Assembly: GCA_011773575.1 (NCBI GenBank)
Contig: WVXJ01000094.1
Location: 8,122-24,426, forward strand
DNA length: 16,305 nt
Source: Armatimonadota bacterium
GTDB lineage: Bacteria; Armatimonadota; Hebobacteria; Hebobacterales; WVXJ01
Direction: 5' to 3'
The translations under genes and the position numbers were made by a program. Below, in pieces: positions 6,756 through 13,602 of this stretch (position 1 is the stretch's first letter; every line of letters begins with the position of its first letter). The notes beneath the pieces were generated by a model. That model saw only the letters and a list, made by a program, of their open reading frames with translations. It was not told the origin of the DNA and ran no database searches.

Positions 6756-8832
6756 CTTCACCCAAGATTCTCATGAAACTGGGATATTCCATCCGGGTGT
6801 GGAGGTGAAGCCCTTGCAGGCTGCGTGTGAAGCTCTCTTTGAGCATGGAGAGATCCCGGAAGGTCAGCTCGGAATCCTGCAATTGCCCGTCCCGCTGACG
6901 CTCATTGACGATTGCCTCCACCAAAGATTCCATTTTTTCCGAGTTGGGATGGGAGAGCGATTTGGCTGCCGCCTGGACAGCGTCGGCAAGCATTATGATG
7001 GCCGATTCTTTGCTTCTGGGCCGGCGGCCTTCATAGCGATACTGTCCCTCCTGAGGAGCGGGTCCGGATTGGCGGGAGCGCGCTTGATGATAGAAATAGG
7101 AGACCAGAGTGGTGCCATGATGTTCTTCGATAATGTCCTGAATGACGCGAGGAAGACCATAGCGGCGCGCCAATTCGACTCCATCACGCACATGGGCGAG
7201 TATGACCAGCGCGGACAGATAAGGTGAAAGGCGGGCATGTGCGTTCTCAGTACCCAAGAGAAACTGGTTTTCAACAAAAAGGCCGGGACGCCTAAGTTTA
7301 CCGATGTCGTGATGAACCGCTCCAACCCGCACCAGCAATGAATCGGCCCCTATGCTTTGTGCGGCGGCCTCTGCGAGGTTGGCGACGATCATGCTGGAGT
7401 AATAGGTTCCGGGCGCCTCCGCTTGGAGCCGTTGAAGCAGCGGTTCTTTCGGGTTGGAGAGTTCCAATAGGCGGACATGGCTGGTAATGTCAAACGGCCT
7501 CTGCAACAGAAAAATAGCCCCTAGTGCAAGCAGGGGCGCGCAGGCTCCATAGCCGAAGGCCATGCCTGCATTTCGAGCTAATTCCCCCCACGAGACATCT
7601 GCCAACACCCCTGCCGCTGCGGATAGGAAGAAGTTGGCGATGGCCAACTGGGCACTCGCTCTTACCAGCCGGGAGGGAGGCCAGATGTGATTGGCGGCGG
7701 CGAGAGCGACCATACAGGAGCCCAGGGTCGGCAGGGTAAGCGTGAGCGAACCTCCCGCGGCCAGGCCCACAAGCAGGCTCTGCACCACGGCGGCGGCAAA
7801 GGCCAGATGCGGGGAAAGAAGGACTGCAATGATGAGAGTCGAGGCGGGAAGGAAGAACATACTGAGATTGGGCAGCGGAAGCAAGAAGAGATTGAAGGCG
7901 AAGATAGTCACACAGATGACCAGTCCGAGCAAGACCAGATGTCCGATATTCTGATAGGTGGTGGGCGCAAACTGCCGGGCGGAGATTCCCAGAAAGGCAA
8001 CGCCTAATAAGACCAGCAAAACGAGAGAGGCGCTTTTCGACCAGCCGCCCGCGGCCCAGGGGCTGGTGAGGCCCAGAGCGCGAAGCATGGCGAGATGATG
8101 GTGGGTCACCCGCTCTCCCTTCAGGACTACGATGTCTCCCGCCTGAAGAGGTCGCTCCACCCCCTTTACTTCGGCCATCGCCTCTTGCCTGCGACTAGCG
8201 GTGGCCTCCGCATCGAGACGGCGGTTCGGTCGCACCGCTCCACTCAAAGCGCCCCCTACGAGTTCGACGGCGCTTCGAGAGCGAAATTCTCGTGAGGCCG
8301 CCTCTCGGAGTTCTTTGCGCGCTTGAGCGAGAGTTTCAGAGATGTCGCGTATCGGTCTCTCCATGGCTTTCTCGAGCAGGCCAACCGCGCCTTCACGCAC
8401 GCTCTGTCTTGTGTCTTGGTCAGCCGACAGAAACCAAGATAGAGAACTCTGGCTTACCTCGGGAAAGGCTTCTTTCAGGGCCGCAGCAGAGAGGTCTTGG
8501 GAGGAGGTTTCCAGCAGGTCAAAGGCCCTGTGAAGATCATTCTTGGCGTCAGTTAGCGCAGTGGGCACACGGCTGTAAACCGGCTCTTGTCGTTCCGCGG
8601 CTTCTTCTTTGAGCCGCTGGGTTTCATCCGGGTCAATGTACTTGACGGTGCGAAAGGAGCGCACATCGCGCGGGCTTTTCTCGCCAACCTGAAGCGCAAG
8701 CCGTCCGGGATAGTGATTGTAGGCCAGCAGAATCAGGCAGAGAAGTACCCAGACGGCCCCTCCCAGGATCAATCGCCAGGTACGCAATCGTTGGGTTCCA
8801 GAAGCCAGCCTATCTTCCCCGGACTCTCTCAT
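6670..8832 (-). CDS. PgpH-like 7TM-HD phosphohydrolase (cyclic-di-AMP phosphodiesterase family)
   Basis: A 720-residue membrane protein of the PgpH/YqfF type. Order: one N-terminal helix (about 20-38), an extracytoplasmic domain (about 45-260), seven membrane helices (about 268-445), and a cytoplasmic HD domain (about 475-685). PgpH of Listeria hydrolyses cyclic di-AMP. Present here are HHDIGK (507-512), LSPYLSALVILAHVRDGVELA (536-556), EEHHGT (569-574) and SKESAIIMLADAV (607-619). The segment that normally reads TYHHS or similar, with a metal-binding histidine 29 residues before the HD histidine, reads TYYSS here, so Ser479 takes that place. After the usual end (RMEYP, 684) there is a basic tail of 36 residues, mostly encoded over the ybeY start. 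ATG at 8832 shares ATGA with the phoH stop, with GAAGGGG 7 bases upstream. Confidence 0.9.
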   Translation of the reverse strand: MRESGEDRLASGTQRLRTWRLILGGAVWVLLCLILLAYNHYPGRLALQVGEKSPRDVRSFRTVKYIDPDETQRLKEEAAERQEPVYSRVPTALTDAKNDLHRAFDLLETSSQDLSAAALKEAFPEVSQSSLSWFLSADQDTRQSVREGAVGLLEKAMERPIRDISETLAQARKELREAASREFRSRSAVELVGGALSGAVRPNRRLDAEATASRRQEAMAEVKGVERPLQAGDIVVLKGERVTHHHLAMLRALGLTSPWAAGGWSKSASLVLLVLLGVAFLGISARQFAPTTYQNIGHLVLLGLVICVTIFAFNLFLLPLPNLSMFFLPASTLIIAVLLSPHLAFAAAVVQSLLVGLAAGGSLTLTLPTLGSCMVALAAANHIWPPSRLVRASAQLAIANFFLSAAAGVLADVSWGELARNAGMAFGYGACAPLLALGAIFLLQRPFDITSHVRLLELSNPKEPLLQRLQAEAPGTYYSSMIVANLAEAAAQSIGADSLLVRVGAVHHDIGKLRRPGLFVENQFLLGTENAHARLSPYLSALVILAHVRDGVELARRYGLPRVIQDIIEEHHGTTLVSYFYHQARSRQSGPAPQEGQYRYEGRRPRSKESAIIMLADAVQAAAKSLSHPNSEKMESLVEAIVNERQRDGQLQDSELTFRDLSMLKESFTRSLQGLHLHTRMEYPSFMRILGEDASANTELPEKTSERSRSQTRSPERHAG

Positions 8833-9803
8833 TGGTCTGCCCCTTCTCGTTCATAGGCCTGAATGATGGCCTGTACGAGTTCGTGCCTGACAACATCTTC
8901 GTCGGAGAAATAGGTGAAGGTGATACCCGGAATGCCTCTCAGGATAGAACGAACATGATTAAGCCCCGATGTCTGGCCACTGGGCAAATCGGTCTGAGTG
9001 ATGTCACCGGTCACCACGGCCTTGGAGCCGAAGCCCAAGCGGGTGAGGAACATCTTCATTTGTTCTTTCGTGGTATTCTGCGCTTCATCCAGGATGATGA
9101 AGGCATCATTCAGGGTCCTTCCCCTCATGAAGGCCAGAGGAGCGACCTCGATAACACCCATCTCCATAGAACGCTGGACCTTTTGTGCATCCATCATGTC
9201 GTAAAGGGCGTCGAAAAGCGGCCGCAGATAGGGGTCAACCTTGGCCTGGAGGTCACCGGGGAGGAATCCCAACCGTTCGCCGGCTTCTATAGCGGGCCGC
9301 GTCAAGATGAGGCGGCTGACTCGCTTCTGGCGGAGAGCGGCTACGGCACACGCCATGGCGAGATAAGTTTTGCCTGTGCCGGCAGGGCCGATGGCAAGGA
9401 TGAGATCGGACTTGGAAATCGCTTCCACATACTGCTGCTGGGTGCGGGTACGGGGCCTTACCGGTTTGCCCCGGTCGGAGACGAGTACGGCCTCACTGAA
9501 AACAGCCTCTGCTGCAGGCTGACCTTTTTGGCTTACCATCCGGGCGGCATATTCCACCTCCGCCCGACTAATGGGGTGGCCTCGACGAACCAGCCGCAGC
9601 AGTTCTCCCAGCAGTGCGCTCACCTGCTCAACCTGTTCGGGGGGGCCTTTTATCTGAAGTTCGTTGCCTCTGGCGAGAATGCGGGCGGCAAACTGTTTTT
9701 CTATGGCCCGCAGGTTCTCATCCCGGCTTCCCAGCAGGCTGAGGGCCTCGTCGTTGTCGGCCAAAACCAGAGTTACCTGAGCCGCCGCGGGCGTTTCTTC
9801 CAA
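8829..9803 (-). CDS. phoH: PhoH-like ATPase
   Basis: A cytoplasmic P-loop ATPase of the PhoH/YbeZ family, commonly linked to ybeY and thought to act in RNA metabolism as an NTPase or helicase-like factor. The protein has an N-terminal KH-like region (about 10-75), then the PhoH core with Walker A GPAGTGKT (139-146), RPAIEAGERLGFLPGD, and Walker B DEAQNTT (239-245). I place the start at TTG 9803: AGGAG (9809-9813) is 5 bases upstream, and the resulting 324 residues fit the family. The frame stays open to a TTG at 9872, but that start has no ribosome binding site and would place the start inside the rpsU-phoH hairpin region. The stop shares ATGA with the 7TM-HD gene. Confidence 0.94.
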   Translation of the reverse strand: MEETPAAAQVTLVLADNDEALSLLGSRDENLRAIEKQFAARILARGNELQIKGPPEQVEQVSALLGELLRLVRRGHPISRAEVEYAARMVSQKGQPAAEAVFSEAVLVSDRGKPVRPRTRTQQQYVEAISKSDLILAIGPAGTGKTYLAMACAVAALRQKRVSRLILTRPAIEAGERLGFLPGDLQAKVDPYLRPLFDALYDMMDAQKVQRSMEMGVIEVAPLAFMRGRTLNDAFIILDEAQNTTKEQMKMFLTRLGFGSKAVVTGDITQTDLPSGQTSGLNHVRSILRGIPGITFTYFSDEDVVRHELVQAIIQAYEREGADQ

Positions 9804-9808
9804 GTTAT

Positions 9809-9813
9809 CTCCT
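9809..9813 (-). promoter_or_regulatory. Ribosome binding site fixing the phoH TTG start
   Basis: AGGAG on the minus strand, 5 bases before TTG at 9801-9803. A short inverted repeat (CCTGA / TCAGG, 2-base centre) overlaps its 5' edge and might mask it partly; that is speculative. Confidence 0.65.
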
Positions 9814-9851
9814 GATTTCAGGCCGGATTCAAAGGCTCTTGAAGAAAATGA

Positions 9852-9889
9852 GCCGAAAGCCACCTGATTCAACTGGGGGATCTTTCGGC
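9852..9889 (-). terminator. Hairpin between rpsU and phoH, possible partial terminator
   Basis: Perfect 8-bp arms GCCGAAAG / CTTTCGGC. On the minus strand the inner CCCCC and GGTGG can extend the stem with one mismatch and a 2-base bulge, leaving a 10-base loop. The tail reads TCATTTTCTTC, fairly U-rich. It lies 21 bases after the rpsU stop. A partial terminator here would let rpsU be expressed above the downstream genes, as reported for rpsU-dnaG in E. coli. Confidence 0.5.
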
Positions 9890-9910
9890 CTTGGATTCAG
9901 AAATGCAGAC

Positions 9911-10111
9911 CTAGAATTGGTTGGATCGGCGGGCGGTACGGTTGCGCCTTCTGATGGCACTGGCCAACTCGCGCCGACGCTTCTCACTGGGCTTTTCGTA
10001 GCGTTCGTGTCTTCTCGCCTCTTCCAGCACACGGTGCATCTGGAGTCGCCGCTTGAACCTGCGCAGCAGGCTCTCAAGTGATTCGTTTTCTCGTAATTCC
10101 ACACCTGGCAT
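9911..10111 (-). CDS. rpsU: Small ribosomal subunit protein bS21
   Basis: A 66-residue, strongly basic protein of the 30S platform that helps mRNA binding near the anti-Shine-Dalgarno region. It matches the family from end to end: VELRENESLESLLRRFKRRL, then an arginine-rich helix (RRHERYEKPSEKRRRELASAIRRRNR). ATG at 10111 is preceded by AAAGGT with a 10-base spacer, a modest ribosome binding site. A near-consensus promoter lies about 40 bases upstream and a hairpin follows the stop, so the gene may have a short, abundant transcript of its own as well as reading into phoH. Proximity of rpsU, phoH and a HIT gene is seen in other bacteria. Confidence 0.96.
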   Translation of the reverse strand: MPGVELRENESLESLLRRFKRRLQMHRVLEEARRHERYEKPSEKRRRELASAIRRRNRTARRSNQF

Positions 10112-10148
10112 CTATAATGTTACCTTTCAAAATAACACGGAGAAACGA

Positions 10149-10178
10149 ATTATAGGGCAAATCCGCTCTGCCTGTCAA
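10149..10178 (-). promoter_or_regulatory. Near-consensus sigma70-type promoter for rpsU-phoH operon
   Basis: On the minus strand: perfect TTGACA (10173-10178), 18-base spacer, perfect TATAAT (10149-10154). The -35 box starts one base after the HIT stop codon (10180-10182). Initiation is expected near 10142, giving a leader of about 30 bases before the rpsU ATG. This is the strongest promoter match in the window. Confidence 0.85.
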
Positions 10179-10179
10179 A

Positions 10180-10524
10180 TCAGCCTGGAGGCCACCCCAT
10201 TGGTCGCCCCCCGAGAAGGTGGAGATGAACGTGGTCAATGGACTGCCCGGCATCCTGATTGCAGTTCAGAACCAGGCGAAAACCGCTCTCCGCTACTCCA
10301 TGTTCTTTGGCCAATCGTATGGCAATACTGTTCATTTGTCCCAACAAGGCCTGCTTTTCTGTATCCATATCCAACAAACTAGGTATATGCTCACGAGGGA
10401 TTATCAAGATATGGACTGGTGCTTTCTTGTTTATGTCATGAAATGCAACAATATCAGAGTCCTCATAGACTTTTTTGCTGTCAATTTCTCCACTGGCGAC
10501 TTTGCAGAAGATGCAGTCAGTCAT
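10180..10524 (-). CDS. HIT-family nucleotide-binding hydrolase/transferase
   Basis: A 114-residue histidine triad protein of the HINT branch, which hydrolyses purine nucleoside phosphoramidates and related adenylates in the cytoplasm. The N-terminal CIFCKVASGEI, the HILIIPREHIPSL segment (about 38-50), and the triad HVHLHLLGG (His98, His100, His102) are all present. The Cys-x-x-Cys of the N-terminus may bind zinc, as in some relatives. The start is ATG 10524, preceded by GGAGGGG at 10531-10537 with a 6-base gap; the in-frame ATG at 10539 partly overlaps that ribosome binding site and is less likely. The stop codon directly precedes the rpsU promoter, so this gene is probably the last one of the upstream transcript. 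Confidence 0.94.
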   Translation of the reverse strand: MTDCIFCKVASGEIDSKKVYEDSDIVAFHDINKKAPVHILIIPREHIPSLLDMDTEKQALLGQMNSIAIRLAKEHGVAESGFRLVLNCNQDAGQSIDHVHLHLLGGRPMGWPPG

Positions 10525-10530
10525 TTCACA

Positions 10531-10537
10531 CCCCTCC
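10531..10537 (-). promoter_or_regulatory. Ribosome binding site of the HIT gene
   Basis: GGAGGGG on the minus strand, 6 bases before ATG 10524. It decides between this start and the in-frame ATG at 10539. Confidence 0.7.
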
Positions 10538-10579
10538 ATAAGATGCGGGTTCCGCAGGGCCGTCTGAACCTTTTCGACC

Positions 10580-11101
10580 TTAATCCGGGCCTTCCCTGCT
10601 GGCAGATGAATCGTCGGATGTATACAGGGTCATCCTCAAGCCGTGTTCATTGGGGCCATAGTAATTCGGAAGCGGTTTCTCGTCGGCAAAGCCCAGGCTC
10701 AGATAGAGTGACAGAGCGGCGGTGTTATCGACACTCACCTCGAGATCAATTGCCTTCACCCGAGCGCGGATAAGAAACTCCAACGCAACCTCCATAAGAC
10801 GACGGCCTATCCCTTGGCGCAGATATGCGGGACTGACGGCGATGGAGGTTATACCTCCTCTTCTGGTCCAACGGGACAGGAATGACACGCGAGTGAGGAT
10901 ATATCCCACAAGCACGCCGGATTGCTCCGCGATGAGCAGTCCCGGCCAATGCCGCAGAAGCAGCCAGAAAAGGGTGGAGGGATCCAGTGCGTGGCGGCCG
11001 AAAACAGCCTTCTCAAGAGCGACCAATGCCTTCAAGTCCCCCAGCCGGCCCTGGCGAATGTAAACGAGTCCCTCGCTCGTATCGCAAACCCGAGTGCTCA
11101 C
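10580..11101 (-). CDS. GNAT acetyltransferase, RimI-like
   Basis: A 173-residue GCN5-related N-acetyltransferase. The acetyl-CoA site is visible as SIAVSPAYLRQGIGRRLM, and the last strand-helix as LEVSVDNTAALSLYLSLGF, both close to RimI, which acetylates the N-terminus of ribosomal protein bS18. The N-terminal IRQGRLGDLKALVALEKAVF also fits. RimI often lies near tsaE/tsaB/tsaD; tsaE is in this window, but tsaB and tsaD are not, so the substrate is not certain. The start is GTG 11101, overlapping the birA stop as GTGA with GGTGGAG 5 bases upstream; another GTG two codons earlier is possible. The C-terminus extends about 20 residues beyond the core. Confidence 0.82.
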   Translation of the reverse strand: MSTRVCDTSEGLVYIRQGRLGDLKALVALEKAVFGRHALDPSTLFWLLLRHWPGLLIAEQSGVLVGYILTRVSFLSRWTRRGGITSIAVSPAYLRQGIGRRLMEVALEFLIRARVKAIDLEVSVDNTAALSLYLSLGFADEKPLPNYYGPNEHGLRMTLYTSDDSSASREGPD

Positions 11102-11835
11102 AGCCACTCCACCTCACCTGAAGAAACAGCCTTCAGTCCGTCGGGACACTCCACCAACAAGGCTCCTTCCGGGTCTATGCCCGAAACTTGACCGTCAATG
11201 ACTTCTCCGTTTCGCACAGCCTTTATCCTTTTCCCTGGGCCGGTATCCAACCTGTTCCATTCTTCGAACATCTTGTCTTTGTTGCCTGCGAGAAGTTGGC
11301 GATAGAGCGGCTCGGAACGCTCCAAGAAGTCGCTTATGAGCGCTTTGCAGGAGAATGGAGTTCCTTTCTCGATGAGCAGGGAGGTAGCCGAATCTCTCAG
11401 TGGGGCGGGAAAGCCTTCGGCGGGAATGTTCACATTCATCCCCAGGCCGATAACAATGAACCTGACCTTATCTCCTTCAACATGACTCTCGGCGAGAAGT
11501 CCGCCCAATTTGCGGTCTCCTACCATGATATCATTGGGCCACTTGACCCCCACCTGCAAATCAGCCACGTGTGAGGCAGACTCGGCTGCGGCAATGGCGA
11601 AACAGATTCCGATTAATCCGAAAGACTGAAAAGCCGGTTCCGGTTTCAGGAGAAGGCTGAGCCAGATTCCACCTTCAGGTGACTCCCAATGGCGGCCCAA
11701 GCGGCCGCGGCCCGCGGTCTGGCGCTCAGCCACTACTAGGAGGCCTTCAGGCGCTCCTTCCCGGCCCCGCGCGGCGGTGGTCTCCATTGTGGAAGGCAGT
11801 TCTTCATACCATTCAACCTGATCGCCAAAGCCCAT
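11098..11835 (-). CDS. birA: Biotin-[acetyl-CoA-carboxylase] ligase, monofunctional type
   Basis: It activates biotin with ATP and attaches it to the biotin carrier domain of carboxylases. Motifs in order: TAGRGRLGRHWESPEGGIWLS (biotinyl-AMP loop), VGVKWPNDIMV, KLGGLLAE, and GLGMNVN, followed by a C-terminal SH3-like domain (IDGQVSGIDPEGALLVE). At 245 residues it lacks the N-terminal helix-turn-helix of E. coli BirA, so it should not act as the biotin repressor. ATG 11835 is the preferred start; a TTG five codons earlier (11850) lacks a ribosome binding site. It lies 33 bases after nadC and overlaps the next gene by 4 bases. Confidence 0.94.
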   Translation of the reverse strand: MGFGDQVEWYEELPSTMETTAARGREGAPEGLLVVAERQTAGRGRLGRHWESPEGGIWLSLLLKPEPAFQSFGLIGICFAIAAAESASHVADLQVGVKWPNDIMVGDRKLGGLLAESHVEGDKVRFIVIGLGMNVNIPAEGFPAPLRDSATSLLIEKGTPFSCKALISDFLERSEPLYRQLLAGNKDKMFEEWNRLDTGPGKRIKAVRNGEVIDGQVSGIDPEGALLVECPDGLKAVSSGEVEWL

Positions 11836-11868
11836 GGCCTTCGCCTGCAAGTTCTATAGTGGAATGTG

Positions 11869-12705
11869 TTAGAGGAGTTCAAGAGAGAAATCGAGTGCTG
11901 CAGCGGAGTGGGTGAGGAGGCCGATAGAAATGAAGTCCACTCCCGTCTCCGCTACCGCGCGAACGTTCTCCAGAGTTACTCCTCCAGAGGCTTCACAGAT
12001 GGCGCGGCCGGAGGTAAGTTTCACACTTTCCGCCATTGCCGCCAGCTCCATGTTGTCCAGCAGAATCATCTCCGCTCCCGCAGCCAGCGCCTCCTTCACC
12101 TCTTCCAGGCTGCGCGCCTCCACCTCGATCTTCCGCGCAGGATCAGCGTCGCTCTTCATCCGCTCCACTGCCGCGGTAATGCTTCCCGCCGCGCTAATGT
12201 GATTCTCCTTTATGAGGATGGCATCATAGAGCCCGAAGCGGTGGTTTTGCCCGCCGCCCATTCTTACCGCGTACTTATCCAGGAGGCGGAGTCCGGGCGC
12301 GGTCTTTCGAGTATCCAAGATCTTAGCACGGGTTCCCGCAATCGCTTCGACGAATCTGGCGGTAAGAGTAGCGATTCCGCTGATTCGCATGAGGAAATTG
12401 AGCGCGGTTCGTTCCGCGGTCAAAATCGGCGCCACGGGGCCGGCGATGGTGGCGACCCGGGTATTCGGAGTGACGCGGTTGCCGTCATCTATTTCGGCAT
12501 TGAATCTGATTGTCGAATCGAGAGCGAGGAAGGCTTCACGGACGACAGGCAGACCGGCGATGATGCCTTCCTCCTTGGCGACGATGACGGCACGGCCCTG
12601 TTGAGCGGAATCCACAATCGCCGCGGTGGTGATGTCACCACTGCCGATGTCCTCGGCAAGGGCGGTTCGGACTATTTCTCCGACTTGATCCATTGGAAGA
12701 CTCAT
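11869..12705 (-). CDS. nadC: Nicotinate-nucleotide pyrophosphorylase (carboxylating)
   Basis: Quinolinate phosphoribosyltransferase makes nicotinate mononucleotide from quinolinate and PRPP, releasing CO2, in de novo NAD synthesis. The 278 residues are the typical length. Signature segments: AEDIGSGDITT near the N-terminus, LNFLMRISGIATLTARFV, the active-site DTRKTAPGLRLLDKYAVRMGGG with NHRFGL, IEVEARSLEE, LLDNM, and EASGGVTLENV. ATG 12705 has AGGAAG about 8 bases upstream, right after the methyltransferase stop. nadC next to birA recurs in many genomes, as birA and nadC share a cofactor-supply theme. nadA and nadB are not in the window. Confidence 0.96.
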   Translation of the reverse strand: MSLPMDQVGEIVRTALAEDIGSGDITTAAIVDSAQQGRAVIVAKEEGIIAGLPVVREAFLALDSTIRFNAEIDDGNRVTPNTRVATIAGPVAPILTAERTALNFLMRISGIATLTARFVEAIAGTRAKILDTRKTAPGLRLLDKYAVRMGGGQNHRFGLYDAILIKENHISAAGSITAAVERMKSDADPARKIEVEARSLEEVKEALAAGAEMILLDNMELAAMAESVKLTSGRAICEASGGVTLENVRAVAETGVDFISIGLLTHSAAALDFSLELL

Positions 12706-12719
12706 TTACGGCACTTCCT

Positions 12720-13571
12720 CTAGGTCGGCTGTTCCTCGGCAAGCCGACGGCGGGCGAGTTCGACATAACCGGAGTCAATGTCCAACCCGATATAATGCCT
12801 CTCCAGATTCTTCGCCGCAACACAAGTGGTGCCTGAGCCCATAAAGGGGTCGAGCACGACATCACCTGGATAAGAGTATAGCAGGATTAGTCGGCTGGGA
12901 AGGTCAACCGGAAATGGCGCGGGATGCCCGACGCGGGAAGAACTCTCCGACTGGAAGTTCCAGATGGATTTCGTCCATTCCACGAAATCGGCATTGGAAA
13001 TGTACTTGTCGCTTGCGGAATCTTCGGTGTCCTTCTTGTTGTGCCCCGGGAGGCGGAAATCGCCTTTTGAGAAGATGAGGATATATTCGTGAACATCCCT
13101 CAGCACCGGATTGCTGGCGCTGGCGAATGAGCCCCAGGCGGTTGAGACTCCGACACTGGAGCCTTTGTTCCAGATGATCTCCCCGCGCATGAGGAAACCG
13201 AGTTCAGATAACTGACGCCCGATCAAGTGGTGAAGCGGCAGGTAAGGCTGGCGCCAGCAGCCCGCCACATTTACACAGATTCTTCCACCCGGCCGCAGCA
13301 CCCGCTGGCATTCCTTCCATACTCCATCCAGCAGAGAGAGATATTCAGGCAAGGGCAAATCATCATCATGGCTTTCATAGGATTTGCTGACATTATAAGG
13401 GGGTGAACAAATGACTAGGCTGACACACTCATCAGGGATCATCTCCATGCGGCGGCTGTCGGCACAGAAAACCTCGTCCAAGGGGACACCCTGGAGCTGA
13501 GAATTGCAGCTCTCGGGCTTGGGTGTAGCCTCAGTCTTGCGGCGATTGTTTCGCTTGCGCGGAACAGCCAT
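12720..13571 (-). CDS. Solitary site-specific DNA methyltransferase, (S)PPY type
   Basis: A 283-residue SAM-dependent DNA methylase of the N4/N6 amino group (PF01555-like). Motif IV is CSPPYNV (about 55-61) and comes before the SAM-binding motif I LDPFMGSGTT (about 240-249), so the order is that of the beta class. SPPY is more common in N4-cytosine enzymes, while DPPY is usual for N6-adenine; this favours m4C but does not prove it. A conserved-looking central block reads IIWNKGSSVGVSTAWGSF and VLRDVHEYILIFSKG. The first 30 residues are basic and low in complexity. ATG 13571 is preceded by GGAGG 4 bases upstream; an earlier TTG (13613) is unlikely. No endonuclease gene adjoins it; the neighbours are the M50 protease and nadC. 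The target sequence cannot be read from this. Confidence 0.88.
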   Translation of the reverse strand: MAVPRKRNNRRKTEATPKPESCNSQLQGVPLDEVFCADSRRMEMIPDECVSLVICSPPYNVSKSYESHDDDLPLPEYLSLLDGVWKECQRVLRPGGRICVNVAGCWRQPYLPLHHLIGRQLSELGFLMRGEIIWNKGSSVGVSTAWGSFASASNPVLRDVHEYILIFSKGDFRLPGHNKKDTEDSASDKYISNADFVEWTKSIWNFQSESSSRVGHPAPFPVDLPSRLILLYSYPGDVVLDPFMGSGTTCVAAKNLERHYIGLDIDSGYVELARRRLAEEQPT

Positions 13572-13575
13572 TCTT

Positions 13576-13580
13576 CCTCC
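13576..13580 (-). promoter_or_regulatory. Ribosome binding site fixing the methyltransferase start
   Basis: GGAGG on the minus strand, 4 bases before ATG 13571, with another GGAGG 7 bases further up. This favours the 283-residue form over one starting at TTG 13613. Confidence 0.65.
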
Positions 13581-13602
13581 AACCTCCAAGCATGGATTCC
13601 CG

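Noticed and set aside
8832..9815. Long open frame on the plus strand opposite phoH
   Set aside because: It is antisense to a clearly recognised gene, has no recognisable domain, and similar open frames lie opposite argJ, nadC and others; this is a by-product of codon use.
11866..12723. Long open frame on the plus strand opposite nadC
   Set aside because: Same reason: nadC is recognised across its whole length, and the opposite-strand product resembles nothing known.
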